This document shows positions 8,499-19,083 of a stretch of 64,000 nucleotides of DNA, one piece after another. The notes beneath the pieces are model-generated. The model ran no database searches. It was not told the origin of the DNA and saw nothing but the letters and a program-made list of their open reading frames with translations. The position numbers and the translations under genes were made by a program. Position 1 is the stretch's first letter. Each line of letters starts with the position of its first letter. The stretch spans positions 44,719 through 108,718 of the forward strand of contig NZ_JACDUL010000002.1 in the NCBI RefSeq assembly GCF_013760955.1. Reading direction: 5' to 3'. This stretch comes from Methanococcus maripaludis (GTDB lineage Archaea; AGJL01; Methanococci; Methanococcales; Methanococcaceae).

Positions 8499-10787
8499 AT
8501 GGGGCGGGCTCTTGAATTACTAAACAAAATGCGGAAAAATAAGTCATTTAATGACTATATTGAACATGTTAGGGAAATTCCTGAAAAAGATGCGGAGTAC
8601 TCCGAAGAAGAATTAAATCTTCCACAATGTATTCAAAATTATTTGAACGGTAAATATATCAAACCATATACGCACCAGTATGAAACACTAAATCATGCAA
8701 GGGGTGGAAAAAACGTACTTATTACAACTTCAACCGCTTCTGGAAAGAGTTTATGTTTTAATTTGCCCGTATTCGAGAAGTTAGCAAACGATAGTTCCGC
8801 AACTGCACTTTACATTTATCCAACAAAAGCACTGTCAAATGATCAATTAACGACTTTAAAATCCATGGACTCTGAAATGAGTTTGAAAATTTATCCCGAT
8901 AGATATGATGGAGATACAAATCGGGATTTAAAATCGGAAATTAGGGCCACTAGTCGGTTGGTAGTTACAAACCCATATATGCTTCATTTAGTACTCCCAT
9001 ATCATAAAGGATGGACTCGCTTTTTTGAAAATCTTAAATATGTAATCATTGACGAAGCGCATATGTACCGGGGGGTTTTTGGATCCCATGTTTCTTTTTT
9101 AATTAGGCGTTTAAGACGAATTTGTGAAAATTATGGATCAAACCCCCAATTTGTAATGTCTACTGCCACCCTTGCAAATCCAGAAGAGTTCTCTCAAAAA
9201 TTAACAGGTCTTGATTTTGAAGTTGTTGAAAACGATGGATCTCAAAAAAGTAAAAAATATTTTGTACTTTATAATACGATGAAACAGACAACTTCAGAAG
9301 ATTCATGGAATAAAGCAGCAGTTCGATTATTTAAAGCGAGTATGTTGTCAAAACTTCAAACAATTGGATTTACACGAACTAGAAGAATGACTGAACTTCT
9401 GACCGTTTGGGTAAAAGAAGACCTTGACCCAACACTTCAAAATAAAGTTTCGGCTTATCGGTCAGGATACAGTACAAAAAACAGAATTGAAATAGAAAAT
9501 CGTCTTAAACAGGGCAAATTATGGGGTATTTTTTCAACAAATGCCTTGGAAGTTGGAATTGATATTGGATCTCTTGATTCAGTACTAATGTATGGCTATC
9601 CTGGAACTTTAATGTCACTTTGGCAGCAGGCAGGCCGTGCTGGACGTTCAGGAAGTGATTCGATCGTTACACTTTTTGCAAATTCTGATGCACTTGACCA
9701 ATATTTGGTAAAACATCCTGAAATGATATTTGAAAAAACTCCTGAAAATGCGGTAGTCGACTTGAATAATTACCATATTCTTGAAAAACAGCTGGAATGT
9801 GCGGCCTATGAACTGGAGCTAACTCCAAATGGTAAAGATTCAGATTTTTGTAACGGCATCGAAAAACGTATTTTGAGAATGGAAGAGAATGGACGTTTAA
9901 AAAAACAGAATGGAGGATATGTGTCAACCACTGAAAATCCTGCTTTAAATGTAAATATGAACGTTGTTTCATCTGAAATTTTCAAAGTTATTGATGAAAA
10001 TGGAAGAAAAATTGAAGAAATCGATAAATGGCACGTATATTGTGAAGCCCATAAAGGTGCAATTTTAATAAATCAGGGTGAAAAGTACCTGATTAAAGAT
10101 ATTGATCTTGAAAATAAAAAATGTATCGCTAAAAAGGTGAAATACGATTACCATACCGATGCATATGCCACAACCGATATAAAAATTGAAAAAGAACTTA
10201 ATTCAAGAAATTACGGGGAATTTACCTTTCATTTTGGGGAAGTTAATGTAATTACCAATTACTTCGAATTTGCAGAAAAAAAGTATGGAACTGTCCTAAC
10301 TAGAAAACCTTTAGATTTACCTCCTTTAACCTTCAAAACCACCGCAATGTGGATTACATTTCCACCAAGATTCATGAAATCAGTAACTGAAGGAGATAAA
10401 AGTGACATTGGTGGACTTCACGGTGCAGAACATGCAATGATAAATATATTCCCTCTTCACGTGATGTGTGATAGAAGCGATATTGGTGGAGTTTCAGATC
10501 TAAAACACCAAGATACCAAACGTCCAACGATTTTCATATATGATGGAATGGAAGGTGGAATTGGATTATCTGAAAAAGCATTTACGCTTCCAAAGAAGAT
10601 CGTTAAAACTGCTTATGAACTTGTTCGGGATTGTAATTGCGAAACAGGATGTCCTGCATGCATTTATTCTCCAAAATGTGGAAATTCAAATCAAGAACTT
10701 GATAAAGTTTCAACTTTAAGGATCCTTGAAGGATTGAATAAAAAACTTGAATTTGAACTAGATTGGTGGCTTGATAATAAGGAATAG
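8499..10787 (+). CDS. MrfA/YprA-like DEAD/H helicase with DUF1998 domain
   Basis: 762 residues. The Q-region YTHQYETL precedes Walker A TSTASGKS (77-84), the DEAH box (IIDEAHMYRG) lies near residue 186, motif III is MSTATLANP, and motifs V-VI are ALEVGIDIGSLD and QQAGRAGRSG. The C-terminal DUF1998 zinc region shows the four-cysteine signature CNCETGCPACIYSPKCGN close to residue 725. This is the architecture of Bacillus MrfA and of Hrq1-related helicases, which unwind DNA 3'-5' in adduct repair. The closely related DUF1998 module also occurs in DISARM defence. Start ATG follows GGTG. It is the last gene of a three-gene rightward set with the exonuclease and CARF regulator. Confidence 0.88.
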   Translation: MGRALELLNKMRKNKSFNDYIEHVREIPEKDAEYSEEELNLPQCIQNYLNGKYIKPYTHQYETLNHARGGKNVLITTSTASGKSLCFNLPVFEKLANDSSATALYIYPTKALSNDQLTTLKSMDSEMSLKIYPDRYDGDTNRDLKSEIRATSRLVVTNPYMLHLVLPYHKGWTRFFENLKYVIIDEAHMYRGVFGSHVSFLIRRLRRICENYGSNPQFVMSTATLANPEEFSQKLTGLDFEVVENDGSQKSKKYFVLYNTMKQTTSEDSWNKAAVRLFKASMLSKLQTIGFTRTRRMTELLTVWVKEDLDPTLQNKVSAYRSGYSTKNRIEIENRLKQGKLWGIFSTNALEVGIDIGSLDSVLMYGYPGTLMSLWQQAGRAGRSGSDSIVTLFANSDALDQYLVKHPEMIFEKTPENAVVDLNNYHILEKQLECAAYELELTPNGKDSDFCNGIEKRILRMEENGRLKKQNGGYVSTTENPALNVNMNVVSSEIFKVIDENGRKIEEIDKWHVYCEAHKGAILINQGEKYLIKDIDLENKKCIAKKVKYDYHTDAYATTDIKIEKELNSRNYGEFTFHFGEVNVITNYFEFAEKKYGTVLTRKPLDLPPLTFKTTAMWITFPPRFMKSVTEGDKSDIGGLHGAEHAMINIFPLHVMCDRSDIGGVSDLKHQDTKRPTIFIYDGMEGGIGLSEKAFTLPKKIVKTAYELVRDCNCETGCPACIYSPKCGNSNQELDKVSTLRILEGLNKKLEFELDWWLDNKE

Positions 10788-11115
10788 TTAGAATTTCAAA
10801 AAATAACGGTAATTTAATCTAACAATATTAAATTTATTTTTAAATATTAACATTAAATTGTAAATTAAAAAGTAATTATCTTAACTAACAATTTGCACAT
10901 TTTGTCTGATTAATTACTAAAAATTAATTTTTTTGCTAGTTAGAAATTAAAATCTATTAATTAATCGATTATCCAAAAATTCAGTAAATATATTTTGAAT
11001 TATTTTGTAAATCTATTTTTAAATTCAAGGTTACATTGTAGATTAAACCTTTAAATTATATATACTATTTTTAATAAATTTAGTATTCAGTTAATTTTAA
11101 TAATCGGGGGACATT
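10788..11115. other. AT-rich intergenic region, promoter of LRR gene
   Basis: 328 bp of almost pure A/T with no coding frame of note. The stretch tttaaattatatatactattt at about 11050-11070 is a plausible TATA box 45-65 bp ahead of the leucine-rich-repeat gene, whose start ATG follows GGGGGAC. Confidence 0.4.
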
Positions 11116-11997
11116 ATGGACAAATTTGGTATAAATAAGGTTGAAAATAAAATTTGTAATGTCATAGGGGATTTTGGATTTAAAAAAAAGGAAAATGGAT
11201 ATGAAATAGATAGGTATTCTGGAAATTCAAAAGAAATTATAATAAATGAAAAATACAATGAAATCCCGATAATTGGCATTGGGGACGAAATTTTTCACTA
11301 TTCCGGATTAATGAGTGTAACTATTCCTGAATCCGTAACGTATATAGGAGATAGGGCATTCCACGCAAACAACTTATCAGAAATAAGTATTCCAAAATTA
11401 GTAAGTCATATTGGGGACATGGCATTTTCCAACAATGAATTAACAAGCCTAATTATTCCAGAATCAGTTAAAGCTATTGGAAATAATGCTTTCAAAAATA
11501 ATAAGTTAACACAGGTAGTTATCCCAGAATCCGTAACGTATATCGGAGAATTTGCATTTCATAAAAATCAAATCAAAGGCATAATTATTCCAGATTCGAT
11601 AACTAGAATTTATAACGATTCTTTTTCAAATAATTTATTAACTGGCGTAGTTATTCCAGATTCTGTTACGCACATCATGTGGAATGCTTTTAAGAATAAT
11701 AAATTAACTGGAATAATTATTCCAGACTCTGTAACTTGCCTTGGAGAGGAATGTTTTTCAGATAATAATTTAAAATACGTTATTTTAGGAAATTCTGTAA
11801 CAGATATAGGAAATTCTGCTTTTAAAAATAATCCTGATTTAAAAATATGCTGTAAAAAAGGTTCTTATGCAGAAAAATATTCGAAAAAGAATAATATTCC
11901 ATGCTTGTATCTTGATACTGATGAGACAAGTTCTAGTTTGGTTAAAAAACCTGACGTAAATATTCCTGAAAAAACCAGATTGAATCATATTTCTTAA
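11116..11997 (+). CDS. BspA-like leucine-rich-repeat protein (5' part of frameshifted gene)
   Basis: The first 50 residues have no evident family. They are followed by about eight 23-residue LRR_5/BspA-type repeats with the pattern LTxVxIPxSVTxIGxxAFxxN (for example TYIGDRAFHANN, AIGNNAFKNNK, CLGEECFSDNN). No signal peptide is visible, so a cytoplasmic recognition role is likely. The frame ends at 11997. Shifting one base at the A6 run 11969-11974 continues directly into an open frame to 12386 with a nuclease-like look, so this is probably the front part of a 423-residue protein. The break may be real decay, a slippery-site frameshift or a sequencing error. Confidence 0.75.
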   Translation: MDKFGINKVENKICNVIGDFGFKKKENGYEIDRYSGNSKEIIINEKYNEIPIIGIGDEIFHYSGLMSVTIPESVTYIGDRAFHANNLSEISIPKLVSHIGDMAFSNNELTSLIIPESVKAIGNNAFKNNKLTQVVIPESVTYIGEFAFHKNQIKGIIIPDSITRIYNDSFSNNLLTGVVIPDSVTHIMWNAFKNNKLTGIIIPDSVTCLGEECFSDNNLKYVILGNSVTDIGNSAFKNNPDLKICCKKGSYAEKYSKKNNIPCLYLDTDETSSSLVKKPDVNIPEKTRLNHIS

Positions 11998-12386
11998 ATT
12001 TAATTTCGGAAACAGAAAACGGATTATTTAAACAGATATATTTTGAAAATGCAGAGTATGTCAAAAATGATTCAAAAATAGATTTACAGTTTAAAAATCA
12101 TAAAACAGATAAAATTTTTGCCATAATATGTAGGTACCGATCTAACTTAGTTGATGGGAATATTAACTGGGCCAGTAATCATTCAGCCAATAAATATCGA
12201 AGATTTGAACAGAATAATGATATTTCAGTTTTTATTGCATTGGGATTGGGTGGAACGCATGAAGAACCAGAATACATATATTTAATGCCGCTAAAAGAAG
12301 TGGAAAATTCCATATTAAACCCGTTGTTTTTAAAAGATTATGAAATCAGGAATGAAAATGATATTTCTAAAATTTTAAATCTTTAG
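11976..12386 (+). pseudogene. Nuclease-like C-terminal part of the LRR gene, out of frame
   Basis: An open frame without its own start codon runs from about 11976 to the TAG at 12384. It reads QIESYFLNLISETENG, then KIFAIICRY, then NWASNHSANKYRRFEQN, then DISVFIALGLGG, then YIYLMPLKEVENS. The strand-helix-strand pattern with a Trp/His/Tyr/Arg-rich helix resembles C-terminal PD-(D/E)XK-like modules of mobile-element proteins, but I cannot name the family. It is joined to the upstream LRR frame by one extra A in the A6 homopolymer at 11969-11974. Confidence 0.6.
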
Positions 12387-12489
12387 AAATATTTTAAATT
12401 ACATAATTTCAAAACACATCATTTTAATATTTAAATTTACAAAATATTGTATCAAAAGTGTTTTAATTTTTAAATGAGGGTGTTTTCAA

Positions 12490-12930
12490 ATGAACTATTT
12501 TTTATGTATTACAACTGAAGAAAATGCGAAAGTTATCTTGGATAAAAAAATCTGGGGAGTTTCTGAAAAATACAAAAATACAATTTCAAAGGTTTCCCCA
12601 GGTGATCATTTAATAATTTACGAAATGGGAAAATCAAAAACTAAAACATCTGAAGCAAAACCTCAATATATAAGGGCAGTTTATGAAGTAACGTCTGAAC
12701 TTAAAGAAGATACTAAAAAAATCTTTGAAGCTCACCCAAACAACCCAAAAGAAGTCTATCCATTAAGAGTTAAATTAAAAGAAGTTAAAATATTTGAAAA
12801 TCCGATTTTGTTTAAAGAATTAGTTCCTGAAATGGAATTTATTAAAAATAAAAAGCAATGGTCTGGTTCTTTAAGAAGAGCAATGGCTCAGATTGGAGAA
12901 AAAGATTATAAAAAAATTATTGGGGCTTAA
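12490..12930 (+). CDS. EVE-domain protein (UPF0310-like)
   Basis: 146 residues covering a complete EVE domain. It begins [15 protein letters not shown], has [26 protein letters not shown], and ends with [23 protein letters not shown] domains belong to the PUA-like fold and are known or predicted to bind modified bases in DNA or RNA; they are often found in restriction loci. The stop codon at 12930 abuts the end of hsdS on the opposite strand with no gap, so the two transcripts converge. A link to the type I system is suggested by position only. Confidence 0.85.
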   Translation: MNYFLCITTEENAKVILDKKIWGVSEKYKNTISKVSPGDHLIIYEMGKSKTKTSEAKPQYIRAVYEVTSELKEDTKKIFEAHPNNPKEVYPLRVKLKEVKIFENPILFKELVPEMEFIKNKKQWSGSLRRAMAQIGEKDYKKIIGA

Positions 12931-14229
12931 TTATTTTAATCGAATTTCCCCGCTCATTAATTTTGGAAGCAGTAAATCTCTTAAATTTGATAAATTTTGA
13001 TTTTCTTTTGAATTTTTATAAATTTTATTAATTAATTCTTCAATTATTTCATTGTATTTTTCCATTGTTTGATAATCTGGAACGATAACTCTAATATTTT
13101 TAAAATTAGTTTTGCTAATCTCTAAAAACGTACTTCCATTTGCGAGAGCAATTATTTTATCTTTAATATGTTCGAGCAAATATAAAATAAAGTAATTTGA
13201 AACTTTTTTATCACATATTATGTTAATAAATCCTTGATTTGTAGATATCTCTTTCATAGCAATACTTGAATACCCAATAGTGGCCCTACTCGTCATTAAA
13301 ATAGACCCTTTAGGAACTAATTTTGCAGAACTTTCTTTTAAGCCAAGTTCCGTAATCTTTTTTTCAGTTGTATCTATCACAGGGCTTTTTTTTGAAGTCA
13401 TATCTGTTGGTGTAGCCCATAAAATAGTTCCATCTTGCCAATATTCCGGCACGTTTGTTTTCGGAGTTCCGCCGCCCATAACTGTGCAAATTTCATCTAA
13501 ATATTTAACATTCCAACCCTCGGGAATTTCAATTTCCAATTCCTCGTTAAATTCCATTTCTCCGTCATTTTCTAAATAGGAAAGTCCATCTTCATTTAAA
13601 AAATTGAAATCGACAAACCATTCTTTAAAAATTGAATTAGCGGTTTCTTCTAAAATTTTGTTTTGTTGGTTGTTATTTTCGATTTTGTCGTCGAGTGCTG
13701 AGAGTATTTGTGCGATTTTTTGCTGTTCTTCGAGGGGGGGAATTGGTATTTTCAATGGGGCTAATAGTTTTGTAGTAAGGCTTCCCCTAGAACTGTGTGA
13801 ATCTGAAATTGCCCTTAATTCATTATATCGTAATGTAATGTTATAATATAAAAATAATGGATTTACTAGTTCTTTTTTAGTTCTTAGGGCCACAATTGAC
13901 TGATTAATGTATGTGTCAATTTTACAAAATGATGCTTGTCCCCTCGTATAACCCTGACCTGCTGATGCAATCACAATATCTTCTTTTTTTGCGAGTCGAG
14001 TACTTGAGTTTTCTACTCCTTTATAAGTAATTTTTTTTTCAGTCTCCGTTATAGAATTATTTCTAGTTTCTCCGGAAGATAACCAAGGGATATCGCCATT
14101 CCAATATTCTGGTTTTCTTGTATCGGGGGTTCCTCCACTAAATATATTTTCAGTCACCTGTTTGAGTTCTAAAACTTCCCAATCAACAGGAATTTTTCCA
14201 ATCTCTGTATCTTTAAATTCATTTTCCAT
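12931..14229 (-). CDS. hsdS: Type I restriction specificity subunit HsdS
   Basis: 432 residues with two target-recognition domains. Each opens with the WEVLELKQV/WNVKYLDEI-type start and the SGGTPDT...YWNGDIPWLSSGE or GGGTPKT...YWQDGTILWATPTD motif. Each closes with a conserved coiled helix: PPLEEQQKIAQILSALDDKIENN in the middle and QTMEKYNEIIEELINKIY at the end. Domain count and length are normal for HsdS, so the protein looks intact. It is the last gene of the leftward hsdM, DUF262, hsdR, hsdS set, 28 bp after hsdR. The target sequence cannot be deduced from sequence alone. Confidence 0.95.
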   Translation of the reverse strand: MENEFKDTEIGKIPVDWEVLELKQVTENIFSGGTPDTRKPEYWNGDIPWLSSGETRNNSITETEKKITYKGVENSSTRLAKKEDIVIASAGQGYTRGQASFCKIDTYINQSIVALRTKKELVNPLFLYYNITLRYNELRAISDSHSSRGSLTTKLLAPLKIPIPPLEEQQKIAQILSALDDKIENNNQQNKILEETANSIFKEWFVDFNFLNEDGLSYLENDGEMEFNEELEIEIPEGWNVKYLDEICTVMGGGTPKTNVPEYWQDGTILWATPTDMTSKKSPVIDTTEKKITELGLKESSAKLVPKGSILMTSRATIGYSSIAMKEISTNQGFINIICDKKVSNYFILYLLEHIKDKIIALANGSTFLEISKTNFKNIRVIVPDYQTMEKYNEIIEELINKIYKNSKENQNLSNLRDLLLPKLMSGEIRLK

Positions 14230-14257
14230 TTTTTATCAAACCTTTTTTCATGTAAAT

Positions 14258-17200
14258 TTAAGTCTTAATCCATTCTTTAGAAATTGTTTCAGCCTGTTTT
14301 AAAACAAGGTCAGCTGCAATCTGCTGTTTGTCTGGAGGATAGCCATATTTTCGAAGTAACCTTTTAATTTTAACTCTTAAAGTTGCCCTTACAGTTTCCC
14401 TAACTTCCCAGTCAATAGATACGCTATTCCTTAATGTTTCCGTAAGTTCTCGTGCAATTTCTGTTAAAATCTCTGTTCCTAAAATTTCCTGTGCTGAATC
14501 GTTGTCTGATAACGCATCGTAAAATGCGAGTTCTTCTTCAGTTAAATGTAATTCTTCCCCTCTTCTTTTAGCGTTTTCAATCTCCTTTGCAATTGCTATG
14601 AGTTCTTGAATAACTGCCGCCGAATCTATCGCTTTATTGTGGTATCTTTTAATCGCGTTTTCAATCATCTCTGAAAATTTCTTTTCCTGCAAAAGATTGT
14701 TTTTAAATTTAGCCCTTATCTCGTCATTCAATATTTTTTTAAGCGTTTCAAGTGCTAAATTTTTATATTTCATGTTTTTTACATCTTCGAGGAACTGTTC
14801 AGACAGAATCGAAATATCGGGTTTTTCAAGTCCTGCTTCACCAAATACATCGATTATTCCATCAGTACGAACTGCACCAGATACAATCTGTTTTATCGCG
14901 CTGTTTAGTTCATCTTCTGGTTTTCCTGAAATTTCCGTATTTTTATAAAGTGCCGCTTTAACCCCTGTAAAGAACGCGACTTCCTCACGGATTTTTACGG
15001 CTTCTTCATGCGGCAGAGATAGAGCGTATGACTTTATAAGTTCAAGCGCAAGTTTAACAAACCGCTTTTTCCCGTCAGGCTGATTGAGGATAAATTCTAA
15101 AGTTTCTGGAATTACATCCATTTTTTCAATATTTGTGCCATTAAAGAATTTTGAATAGTCATGACCATAAAAGAAATCTTTCATAGCTTCGTATTTTGAT
15201 TTCATGAGGTTTACTGCATCTTCTATATCATACGTCGGTTTTCCAGTACCGCCAGATGAAGTGTAATTCATAAGCGCATACTTTAAATCCTGTGCAATTC
15301 CGATGTAGTCAACAACAAGTCCTCCAGGCTTATCTCTAAACACCCTGTTTACCCTTGCAATCGCCTGCATTAATCCGTGCCCTTTCATAGGCTTATCGAT
15401 GTAAAGTGTGTGTAAACACGGAACATCAAAGCCAGTAAGCCACATATCACGAACAATCGCAATTTTAAATTCGCTTTCAGAATCTTTAAAGTGGTCAGCA
15501 AGCTCTTTTCGTTTTCCTTTTGTCCTTATGTGTTTTTGCCATTCTGTGCCATCAGCCGCAGAACCGGTCATTATAACTTTTAAAACACCGAGTTTGTCAT
15601 CGTCATTATGCCACTCAGGCCGTAAACGAATAATTTCGTCATAAAGGTCAACGCAAATTCGCCTGCTCATGCATACAACGATTGCTTTTCCACTAAGCGT
15701 TTCTTCCCGTTTTTCAAAATGATTGACAATATCCTGTGCAACGTTTGAAATCCTGTCATTGCTTCCAACAATCGCTTCAAGCTGTGCCCATTTGCCCTTT
15801 AATTTCTCTTTTTTATAATTTTCTTCAAATTCGGTAACTTCCTCAAATTCTGCATCAAGTTTAGCAAGAACGTCGTTTTCAATTCCGATTTTTGCAACAC
15901 GGCTTTCATAGTAGATTTTTACAGTTCTACCATCAGCAACTGCCCGTCTTACATCGTAAATATCGATATATTCACCAAATATCGAACGGGTGCTTTTATC
16001 TTCAAAGTCTATCGGAGTTCCTGTAAATCCAATAAATGAAGCATTTGGTAGCGCATCACGCAAATATTTAGCAAAACCATAAGTTATACCAACTTCACCG
16101 TTTTTCTCAACAGATCTCGCTTTAAGTCCGTACTGGCTCCTGTGAGCTTCATCAGCCATCACGATTATGTTTTCTCGATCAGAAAGCATTGGATATTTTG
16201 CATTAAGTTCATCAACAGAAAACTTCTGCATCGTTGTAAAGATTACTCCACCCGATACAACTTTCAATTGTTCCTTTAAGTCTTCTGCATTTTTTGCCTG
16301 AACAGGAGTCTGTTTTAATACATCAATACATGACGCAAACGTTCCAAACAGCTGGTCGTCAAGGTCATTCCTATCAGTTACAACTACGATTGTAGGATTT
16401 TTAAGTTCTGGAGTAATCGCAAGTTTTCCCGCATAAAATGCCATTGTAAGACTTTTTCCAGACCCTTGTGTATGCCATACAACACCACACCGGCGATTTC
16501 CCGAAACTGCTTCAATAGTTTTTTCAATTGCACGATTTGCCGCAAAATACTGGTGGTATCCTGCAATAACTTTTATAATGTCTTTTCCATCCTTTTTAAA
16601 AACAATAAAATTCTTTATTATGTCAATAAACCGCGTTTTATCAAACATTCCAAGAATTGAAATCTTTAGCTGGCTTACTCCATTATTAATTTCAGAAGTT
16701 CCATCAATTGATTTCCACGGTAAAAACCATTCTTTATTTGAAGAAAGCGTACCTATTCGCGATTCCGTACCATCAGAAATTAGGATAAGCTCGTTATACT
16801 TAAAAAGTTCTGAAATTTCCGATTTATACGTTTGAATTTGGTTATAAGCACTCCAAATTGTAGCATCTTCTTTTGTAGGATTTTTAAGTTCGATTACAGA
16901 AAGTGGAAGCCCATTTACAAATATAACGATATCTGGCCGCCTGTTTTTATTATTCTGAATGATTGTAAACTGGTTTACTGCAACAAATTCGTTTTTTAAC
17001 GGGTTTTTATCGAGTAAGTAAACCTTATCTCCCTTAACTCTTCCATCAATTGGATATTCTACATCAATTCCCTTAAATATAAACTCGTGAAACTTCTCGT
17101 TATTCATGAGTAAATTTGGATTTTCAAGCCTCAGGACTTTTCGAAGTGCATCTTCCCTTGCAACCTCTGGAACTTTTGGATTTATTCTTGAAATTGCGTT

Positions 17201-17356
17201 TCTAAGGCGAGAAACAAGTACAACTTCAGAATAATCTTTACGTTCTGGAGAAGTGCCATCAGGCGCAATTTCAGGACCGGAAATTATTTCGTATCCAATA
17301 CTTTCTAAAAGCTCAAGAGTCCCCTGTTCAATCGTATCTTCACATAAATTAGACAT
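14258..17356 (-). CDS. hsdR: Type I restriction endonuclease subunit HsdR
   Basis: 1032 residues. The N-terminal nuclease domain shows [21 protein letters not shown], the PD...(D/E)xK signature of HsdR. The motor follows: Walker [16 protein letters not shown] box [18 protein letters not shown], and motif VI region [10 protein letters not shown]. The C-terminal helical domain ends with [11 protein letters not shown], typical of the family. ATG at 17356 follows GGGGGT. It is intact and full-length, 12 bp after the HNH fragment of the DUF262 gene. The function is ATP-dependent translocation and cleavage of unmethylated DNA with HsdM and HsdS. Confidence 0.95.
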   Translation of the reverse strand: MSNLCEDTIEQGTLELLESIGYEIISGPEIAPDGTSPERKDYSEVVLVSRLRNAISRINPKVPEVAREDALRKVLRLENPNLLMNNEKFHEFIFKGIDVEYPIDGRVKGDKVYLLDKNPLKNEFVAVNQFTIIQNNKNRRPDIVIFVNGLPLSVIELKNPTKEDATIWSAYNQIQTYKSEISELFKYNELILISDGTESRIGTLSSNKEWFLPWKSIDGTSEINNGVSQLKISILGMFDKTRFIDIIKNFIVFKKDGKDIIKVIAGYHQYFAANRAIEKTIEAVSGNRRCGVVWHTQGSGKSLTMAFYAGKLAITPELKNPTIVVVTDRNDLDDQLFGTFASCIDVLKQTPVQAKNAEDLKEQLKVVSGGVIFTTMQKFSVDELNAKYPMLSDRENIIVMADEAHRSQYGLKARSVEKNGEVGITYGFAKYLRDALPNASFIGFTGTPIDFEDKSTRSIFGEYIDIYDVRRAVADGRTVKIYYESRVAKIGIENDVLAKLDAEFEEVTEFEENYKKEKLKGKWAQLEAIVGSNDRISNVAQDIVNHFEKREETLSGKAIVVCMSRRICVDLYDEIIRLRPEWHNDDDKLGVLKVIMTGSAADGTEWQKHIRTKGKRKELADHFKDSESEFKIAIVRDMWLTGFDVPCLHTLYIDKPMKGHGLMQAIARVNRVFRDKPGGLVVDYIGIAQDLKYALMNYTSSGGTGKPTYDIEDAVNLMKSKYEAMKDFFYGHDYSKFFNGTNIEKMDVIPETLEFILNQPDGKKRFVKLALELIKSYALSLPHEEAVKIREEVAFFTGVKAALYKNTEISGKPEDELNSAIKQIVSGAVRTDGIIDVFGEAGLEKPDISILSEQFLEDVKNMKYKNLALETLKKILNDEIRAKFKNNLLQEKKFSEMIENAIKRYHNKAIDSAAVIQELIAIAKEIENAKRRGEELHLTEEELAFYDALSDNDSAQEILGTEILTEIARELTETLRNSVSIDWEVRETVRATLRVKIKRLLRKYGYPPDKQQIAADLVLKQAETISKEWIKT

Positions 17357-17368
17357 TTTACCCCCCGC

Positions 17369-17740
17369 CTAAGAGTTACCATTTGAAACCAAGAGATCTA
17401 CTAATTTTTTATGACGTTGATCTATTGTTTTTAGTGTCCAACTATTACTCTTTTTTAAAAAAACAGATGTGGATTTAAAAGGGTCCATTTTTTCAAGTAA
17501 ATATTTTTCTTTTTTCTCAGAAAAATCCAAATTACTTAATTTTGAATTTTTAGATGCACTCAATAATACCAAATTTCCTATTTTATGCGCCCATGATTCT
17601 CTCTGTTTTTCATTGAAATTTTTTATCCAGTTGCTATTTTTTGGGGGATTTTGGGGTAAAACATGTTCAATACTTATTGTTTTGTAATTAGAGATGTGAA
17701 CCATGTTTTCGTTCATTAAATATTCTGCCTTTAATAACAT
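17369..17740 (-). pseudogene. DUF1524 (HNH) C-terminal part of split DUF262 gene
   Basis: It contains SIEHVLPQNP...W and HKIGNLVLLSASKNSKLSN, the His-x-x-Pro HNH-like DUF1524 domain that normally forms the C-terminus of DUF262/DUF1524 proteins (GmrSD-like type IV restriction). The frame remains open upstream of its first ATG and reads AFYVDKRKLRNELNKDIYKKQYAKYM back to about 17815. It is therefore the continuation of the gene at 17803-19068, displaced by one base near 17805-17820, not an independent gene. Confidence 0.75.
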
Positions 17741-17802
17741 GTATTTTGCATATTGTTTTTTGTAAATGTCCTTGTTTAACTCATTTCTTAATTTTCGTTT
17801 AT

Positions 17803-19068
17803 CTACATAAAATGCAGTTTGTTTGATAATAAATCATCAATTGAGTTTAATTCTGTTTTTTCGATCTCCCTTAATATTTCAAAGATATTTTTTCTTCGTT
17901 TATCTGGACTCTCACGACATACCAAATCTCCCACAAATTTGTATTCCAATAATTTTAAAAATTCCGTTAATTTACTCATTTTAAATTTTTTATAGTACAA
18001 CAATAAGGGAGGTATCCACTCTTCCGAAGAAATACCTATTTTCATGTTGGTAACTAAATTTTTAAATTCGTTTGATAAATTTTTATTTTCAAGCTCTATT
18101 ATCTGGTCGTAGATGTCATCATATTCCAAAATTACATCCATTACTTCTTTTCCTTTTTTTAATATGCCCGTTCCATCTTTTAAATATATTTTTTTATCAA
18201 ATTCCTGTCTTAACACACTTTGAGCTTTTTCTTTTATGAATATTGTACGGATAAATCCCAAAAATCTATCAAAATCTCCAGATTTTCTGTTTTCAATTTT
18301 ATTTTCCATTTCCTCCCATAATCGAGCATATTCGTTCTGATCTTTTTCATTTACAAGCGCACCGATATTTGTGGATTTTATAATATCTGCAGACGTAAGT
18401 GAAATTCCTCTATCGTTAAGAATTGTAAAGAGCCTAAATGCATCCTCTTCGTTATCGGTTGAAACATAAATCAATATAACGTTATTTAACAGGTAATCTA
18501 CAAATTCTTCTAAATCCTCAATTTTATTTAAATTTTCATAGGCCGAAAATATCGCATTGATCATATTATATATGGATTTATCCCCCTTTTTCTTTTTAGA
18601 TCTTAAATCGTCATATTTTTCTGTTCCGCCTGCTGTTATAATATGGTCATTCATGAATTCTTCCACATTATGTCTTATTTGATATTGCATCTTATTTCGA
18701 GAAGGAATTTTTCTTGGTTTGTTTGCTTCTTGATATATTAAAGATTGGAGAGTATCTTTGTATACTTCATCTTTAATCCTATCTCTTAAACATGCAAATA
18801 AGATTATGAAGGAAGTTAGCCTTTGTTGGCCATCTAAAACATCGTATTCACTAAAATCTTTCTCTTCTGTTTTTTTTAAAACCAATGAACCTACAAAATA
18901 TTCGTTAGTACCATTATTTTGAGCGTAATGTATATCTCCTATTAAATCAGCAATATTATCAGATTGCCAAGCATAAGGTCTTTGATATTCTGGAATTACA
19001 TACCAAAAATCTTTTGAAAATATATCTTGAAGAATTTTTTTATCCACTTCGATTTTGCCATCTGCCAT
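17803..19068 (-). CDS. DUF262 N-terminal part of split GmrSD-like protein
   Basis: 421 residues beginning with the DUF262 signature IPEYQRPYAWQSDNIADLIGDI and containing FVGSLVLKK, YDVLDGQQRLTSFIIL (DGQQR, the ParB-like nucleotide-binding motif) and LFTILNDRGISLTSADIIK. DUF262 proteins couple NTP binding to cleavage of modified DNA through a C-terminal DUF1524 nuclease. Here the frame ends in a premature TAG, and the DUF1524 part continues in another frame (17369-17740). Together they would be about 565 residues, the usual size. It sits between hsdM and hsdR, a frequent guest position. Activity is doubtful unless the shift is a sequencing error. Confidence 0.85.
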   Translation of the reverse strand: MADGKIEVDKKILQDIFSKDFWYVIPEYQRPYAWQSDNIADLIGDIHYAQNNGTNEYFVGSLVLKKTEEKDFSEYDVLDGQQRLTSFIILFACLRDRIKDEVYKDTLQSLIYQEANKPRKIPSRNKMQYQIRHNVEEFMNDHIITAGGTEKYDDLRSKKKKGDKSIYNMINAIFSAYENLNKIEDLEEFVDYLLNNVILIYVSTDNEEDAFRLFTILNDRGISLTSADIIKSTNIGALVNEKDQNEYARLWEEMENKIENRKSGDFDRFLGFIRTIFIKEKAQSVLRQEFDKKIYLKDGTGILKKGKEVMDVILEYDDIYDQIIELENKNLSNEFKNLVTNMKIGISSEEWIPPLLLYYKKFKMSKLTEFLKLLEYKFVGDLVCRESPDKRRKNIFEILREIEKTELNSIDDLLSNKLHFM

Positions 19069-19083
19069 ATTCCCACCATTACC

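Noticed and set aside
9667..9972. A 101-codon leftward frame within the MrfA-like helicase
   Set aside because: Antisense shadow with no start signal; the helicase motifs on the plus strand are unambiguous.
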